The notes beneath the pieces are model-generated. The model worked only from the letters and a program-made list of their open reading frames with translations, was not told where the DNA came from and made no database searches. The position numbers were made by a program, and so were the translations under genes. Positions 14,116 to 16,373 of a stretch of DNA of 16,373 bases are shown here, piece by piece. This DNA is from Rhodospirillaceae bacterium (GTDB lineage: Bacteria > Pseudomonadota > Alphaproteobacteria > UBA8366 > GCA-2717185). The stretch lies in contig JABJJH010000108.1 of NCBI GenBank assembly GCA_018660965.1, forward strand, positions 1 to 16,373, given 5' to 3'. Each line of letters begins with the position of its first letter. Position 1 is the stretch's first letter.

Positions 14116-14706
14116 ATGGCGATTACAAACACTGATAATCCACTCGTTTTATTCCAGGAATGGTTCGACCGGGCCGCAGAAACGGAAATTAACGAACCCA
14201 CCGCCGTGACACTCGCAACGGCGTCCAATACGGGGCGACCCAGCGCCCGTATGGTCCTGCTGAAGCATTACGATGATCACGGTTTCGTTTTTTACACAAA
14301 TCTTGATAGCCGAAAGGGTCTGGAATTGAGGGGAAACCCTTTTGCGGCCCTGTTATTCCACTGGAAATCTCTCAAACGGCAAATCCGCATCGAAGGGCGG
14401 GTCGAATTGATCAGCGATGACGAAGCCGACGCCTATTTCGCCTCGCGGGACCGCGGCAGCCAGATTGGCGCCTGGGCCAGCGACCAGTCCCGTCCTATGA
14501 CCGGGCGGTTTGAACTGGAAAAACAAATCGCGAAATTCACCGCTAAATTCGGGGTTGGCGCCGTTGCGCGACCGCCGAATTGGTCCGGCTTTCGTCTGCA
14601 CCCCGATGCATTCGAGTTCTGGGACGACGGAATGTTCCGCCTTCATGAACGGATCGTCTATACATGGCAGGACGACAATTGGGTCACCGCGCGTCTGTTT
14701 CCCTGA
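14116..14706 (+). CDS. pdxH: Pyridoxamine 5'-phosphate oxidase
   Basis: FMN-dependent oxidase making pyridoxal 5'-phosphate from PNP or PMP. The 196 residues span the family: NEPTAVTLATASNTGRPSAR (25-44), RMVLLKHYDDHGFVFYTN (44-61, FMN binding), RQIRIEGRVE (87-96), SRDRGSQIGAWAS (108-120), PPNWSGFRLHPDAFEFW (150-166), RLHERI (171-176), and the typical C-terminal RLFP. It is somewhat shorter at the N-terminus than the E. coli enzyme (218 residues), which is common because that part is not conserved. The ATG at 14116 lacks a clear ribosome site and may be near-leaderless. The cation transporter gene follows 45 bases downstream. Confidence 0.95.
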   Translation: MAITNTDNPLVLFQEWFDRAAETEINEPTAVTLATASNTGRPSARMVLLKHYDDHGFVFYTNLDSRKGLELRGNPFAALLFHWKSLKRQIRIEGRVELISDDEADAYFASRDRGSQIGAWASDQSRPMTGRFELEKQIAKFTAKFGVGAVARPPNWSGFRLHPDAFEFWDDGMFRLHERIVYTWQDDNWVTARLFP

Positions 14707-14751
14707 GCGCCCGAATAGCGCCCACTAACCACATAGACAAAGACGATATTC

Positions 14752-15678
14752 ATGACCATGGACACCACGCGACAAACTGACGAAAACGCCGCCAATGGCG
14801 CCTTGATGCGTCGGGCGACGTATGCGTCCGTCGCCGTGGCGCTAACGCTGATCGTGGCGAAGCTGTATGCGTGGACGCTCACGGATTCGGTGTCCATGCT
14901 ATCCACCCTTGTCGATTCGCTGCTGGACGGCGTCGCTTCCGTTATTACATTGATCGCGGTTCGACACGCATTGACGCCCGCCGACCTCGAGCACCGTTTT
15001 GGACATGGCAAGGCGGAAGCATTAGCGGCGATGACGCAGTCGGCTTTTGTCGCGGGGTCAGCCGCCGTGGTGCTGTTTCAGGCCATCGAACGACTGCTGC
15101 ATCCAAAACCCATGGCGCACACCGAAATCGGCGTCGCGATCATGGTGTTCTCAATTGCGCTAACGTTGTGTCTGGTTATTTTTCAAGCCTACGTCGTCAA
15201 ACGGTCCGGGTCGGTCGCGATCACTGCCGACTCGCTTCATTATCAGGGCGATCTCCTGATCAACCTGGCGGTTATAGCCGCGTTTCTGATCCATTCGGTT
15301 TTATCATGGCAAATGATCGACCCGCTTATCGGCGGCGCGATCGCCGGTTATCTCCTGTTCGGCGCTTGGCGTATTCTGCGCGGCGCGCTGGATATGCTGA
15401 TGGACCGGGAATTGCCGGTCGAAGACAGAGACCAAATTTTCAATATCGCGATGGCGCACGCCGATGTGCGCGACCTGCATGAATTGCGAACGCGCCGTTC
15501 TGGTCAGGATGTGTTCATCCAATTACATCTGGAACTCGACGCCGACATCACCTTGATGCAAGCGCACATAATTTCCGACGAGGTGGAACTCCAAATTCGC
15601 AACGCGTTCAAAGGCGCCGAAGTTTTGATCCATCAGGACCCAAGCGGACTGCAAGAACTTCATGCGCAACAGCATTAA
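14752..15678 (+). CDS. Cation diffusion facilitator, FieF/YiiP-like
   Basis: Inner-membrane divalent cation/proton antiporter. The 308 residues have six predicted membrane segments (roughly 22-45, 50-72, 95-113, 124-148, 168-186, 190-208) and a cytosolic C-terminal metallochaperone-like domain (about 215-298). The transport-site tetrad is D55 and D59 (LVDSLLDG, TM2) with H163 and D167 (SLHYQGD, TM5). Each is offset by exactly ten residues from E. coli YiiP D45/D49/H153/D157, which favours Zn/Fe/Cd over Mn-type members. HRFGHGKAEALAA (81-93) is a family signature in the TM2-TM3 loop. Another ATG lies two codons downstream at 14758; the ribosome site is weak for both. Possibly co-transcribed with pdxH (45-base gap). 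Confidence 0.92.
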   Translation: MTMDTTRQTDENAANGALMRRATYASVAVALTLIVAKLYAWTLTDSVSMLSTLVDSLLDGVASVITLIAVRHALTPADLEHRFGHGKAEALAAMTQSAFVAGSAAVVLFQAIERLLHPKPMAHTEIGVAIMVFSIALTLCLVIFQAYVVKRSGSVAITADSLHYQGDLLINLAVIAAFLIHSVLSWQMIDPLIGGAIAGYLLFGAWRILRGALDMLMDRELPVEDRDQIFNIAMAHADVRDLHELRTRRSGQDVFIQLHLELDADITLMQAHIISDEVELQIRNAFKGAEVLIHQDPSGLQELHAQQH

Positions 15679-15716
15679 TCCAAGCGCCGTTGCCCTGCTA
15701 GACTTTCGCCTGAGCG

Positions 15717-15734
15717 TATTGAAATTATTGAAAT
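15717..15734. repeat. Two tandem 9-bp units upstream of the SDR gene
   Basis: TATTGAAAT is repeated head to tail (15717-15725, 15726-15734), followed by a further TAT. It lies 23 bases before the start codon of the short-chain dehydrogenase gene in an AT-rich patch that may include promoter elements. It could be a simple slippage duplication or a regulator half-site pair. Confidence 0.5.
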
Positions 15735-15756
15735 TATCTTACGTGGAAACGCCATC

Positions 15757-16373
15757 ATGACGGAACAACGAAAGACCGTAATCCTGACCGGCGCCAGTCG
15801 AGGCATTGGCCACGCCACCGTACAACGGTTTTCAGATGAAGGCTGGCGCATCATTACCTGCAGCCGAGAAGACGTTCCCGAGCATTGCAAACGCGACCCA
15901 AACTGGAGTCATCATCTACCAACGGACTTGTCCGATTCAGACTCCGTCGCGGCGTTCATAGGCGACGCCAACGAAATACTGGGCGACCAGCCGGTGCACG
16001 CCTTGGTCAACAACGCCGCCGTGTCGCCAAAAACACCCTATCAGGAACGTCTGGGCTGCCTGAACGGCGACCTGGATCGTTGGCGCGAGGTCTTCGAACT
16101 CAACCTTTTCACGCCGCTTTTGTTGGCGAGAGGCTTCGCGGGCGCCCTGGGACGTGGCGCCAAGGATGGCGACGGCGCCATCGTCAACATCACGTCAATC
16201 GCCGGTCACGCCATCCACCCCTTCGCCGGATCGGCGTATTCCACGTCGAAGGCTGCGTTGTCGGCCTTAACGCGGGAAATGGCGGTTGAATTCGCGGCCC
16301 TGGGCGTTCGAGTGAACGCGGTGGCGCCGGGGGAAATCGAAACCGAAATGGTCGGCGAGGAATACGAACCACT
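15757..16373 (+). CDS. Short-chain dehydrogenase/reductase (SDR), 3' end beyond the window
   Basis: Classical-type NAD(P)-dependent oxidoreductase. I translated 205 residues from the ATG at 15757, with the frame open at the right edge; most of a typical SDR of about 250 residues is present. The cofactor motif is TGASRGIG (11-18), followed by NNAA (85-88), the catalytic Ser in NITSIAG (S147), and YxxxK (Y161, K165). The NAVAPGEIETEM segment (187-198) is the usual post-catalytic loop. The residue after the second beta-strand (CSRED, 35-39) suggests NADP(H) preference, but weakly. The substrate cannot be inferred from the sequence or neighbours. The ribosome site is poor (GTGGAAA). Confidence 0.9.
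   Translation, partial: MTEQRKTVILTGASRGIGHATVQRFSDEGWRIITCSREDVPEHCKRDPNWSHHLPTDLSDSDSVAAFIGDANEILGDQPVHALVNNAAVSPKTPYQERLGCLNGDLDRWREVFELNLFTPLLLARGFAGALGRGAKDGDGAIVNITSIAGHAIHPFAGSAYSTSKAALSALTREMAVEFAALGVRVNAVAPGEIETEMVGEEYEP

Noticed and set aside
1..16373. Mobile element, CRISPR array, toxin-antitoxin or defence locus
   Set aside because: I looked for transposase or integrase motifs, regular repeats with spacers, small paired genes and nuclease/helicase signatures, and found none. All long frames are assigned except the coiled-coil protein.

Overview
The window is compact chromosomal DNA from an alphaproteobacterium. The gene neighbourhoods (deacetylase, xseB-ispA-dxs-tlyA, and pdxH / 17-kDa-antigen lipoprotein / J-protein / fabI / aroC) are ones I associate with Rhodospirillales-like lineages. 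That placement comes from gene order and protein style, not from a database search. Base composition is moderately GC-rich with AT-rich intergenic spacers. Sixteen protein genes are supported, two of them cut by the window edges. I see no rRNA, tRNA, CRISPR array, insertion sequence or prophage, and no gene-free stretch longer than about 300 bases.

Layout. (1) 1-983, minus: periplasmic adaptor of a tripartite efflux pump, truncated at the left edge and divergent from the next gene. (2) 1169-2098, plus: HDAC-like zinc deacetylase. (3) 2128-3054, minus: a two-gene module with a stand-alone CheY-like receiver followed by an unrecognised 167-residue protein with a coiled-coil N-terminal half. (4) 3334-7247, plus: xseB-ispA-dxs-tlyA operon, covering a DNA repair nuclease subunit, two isoprenoid enzymes and an rRNA 2'-O-methyltransferase. 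(5) 7261-13938, minus: a six-gene run in transcription order lipoprotein, class II J-protein, fabI, aroC, TTC38-family TPR protein, sppA. The 156-base gap before fabI probably carries its own promoter. (6) 14116-15678, plus: pdxH and a FieF/YiiP-type cation efflux protein. (7) 15757-end, plus: short-chain dehydrogenase, truncated at the right edge.

Functionally this is mostly housekeeping: isoprenoid precursors, fatty-acid elongation, chorismate, pyridoxal phosphate, RNA and DNA maintenance, and envelope quality control. Metal and drug efflux genes sit near the edges and at 14.8-15.7 kb.

I do not see a convincing new multi-gene system. The least explained parts are the receiver plus coiled-coil pair at 2.1-3.1 kb, an exact 11-bp direct repeat between the lipoprotein gene and pdxH, a palindrome at the presumed fabI transcription start, and the inverted repeat over the -35 of the efflux adaptor. 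Promoter, operator and terminator calls were made by eye and are tentative.
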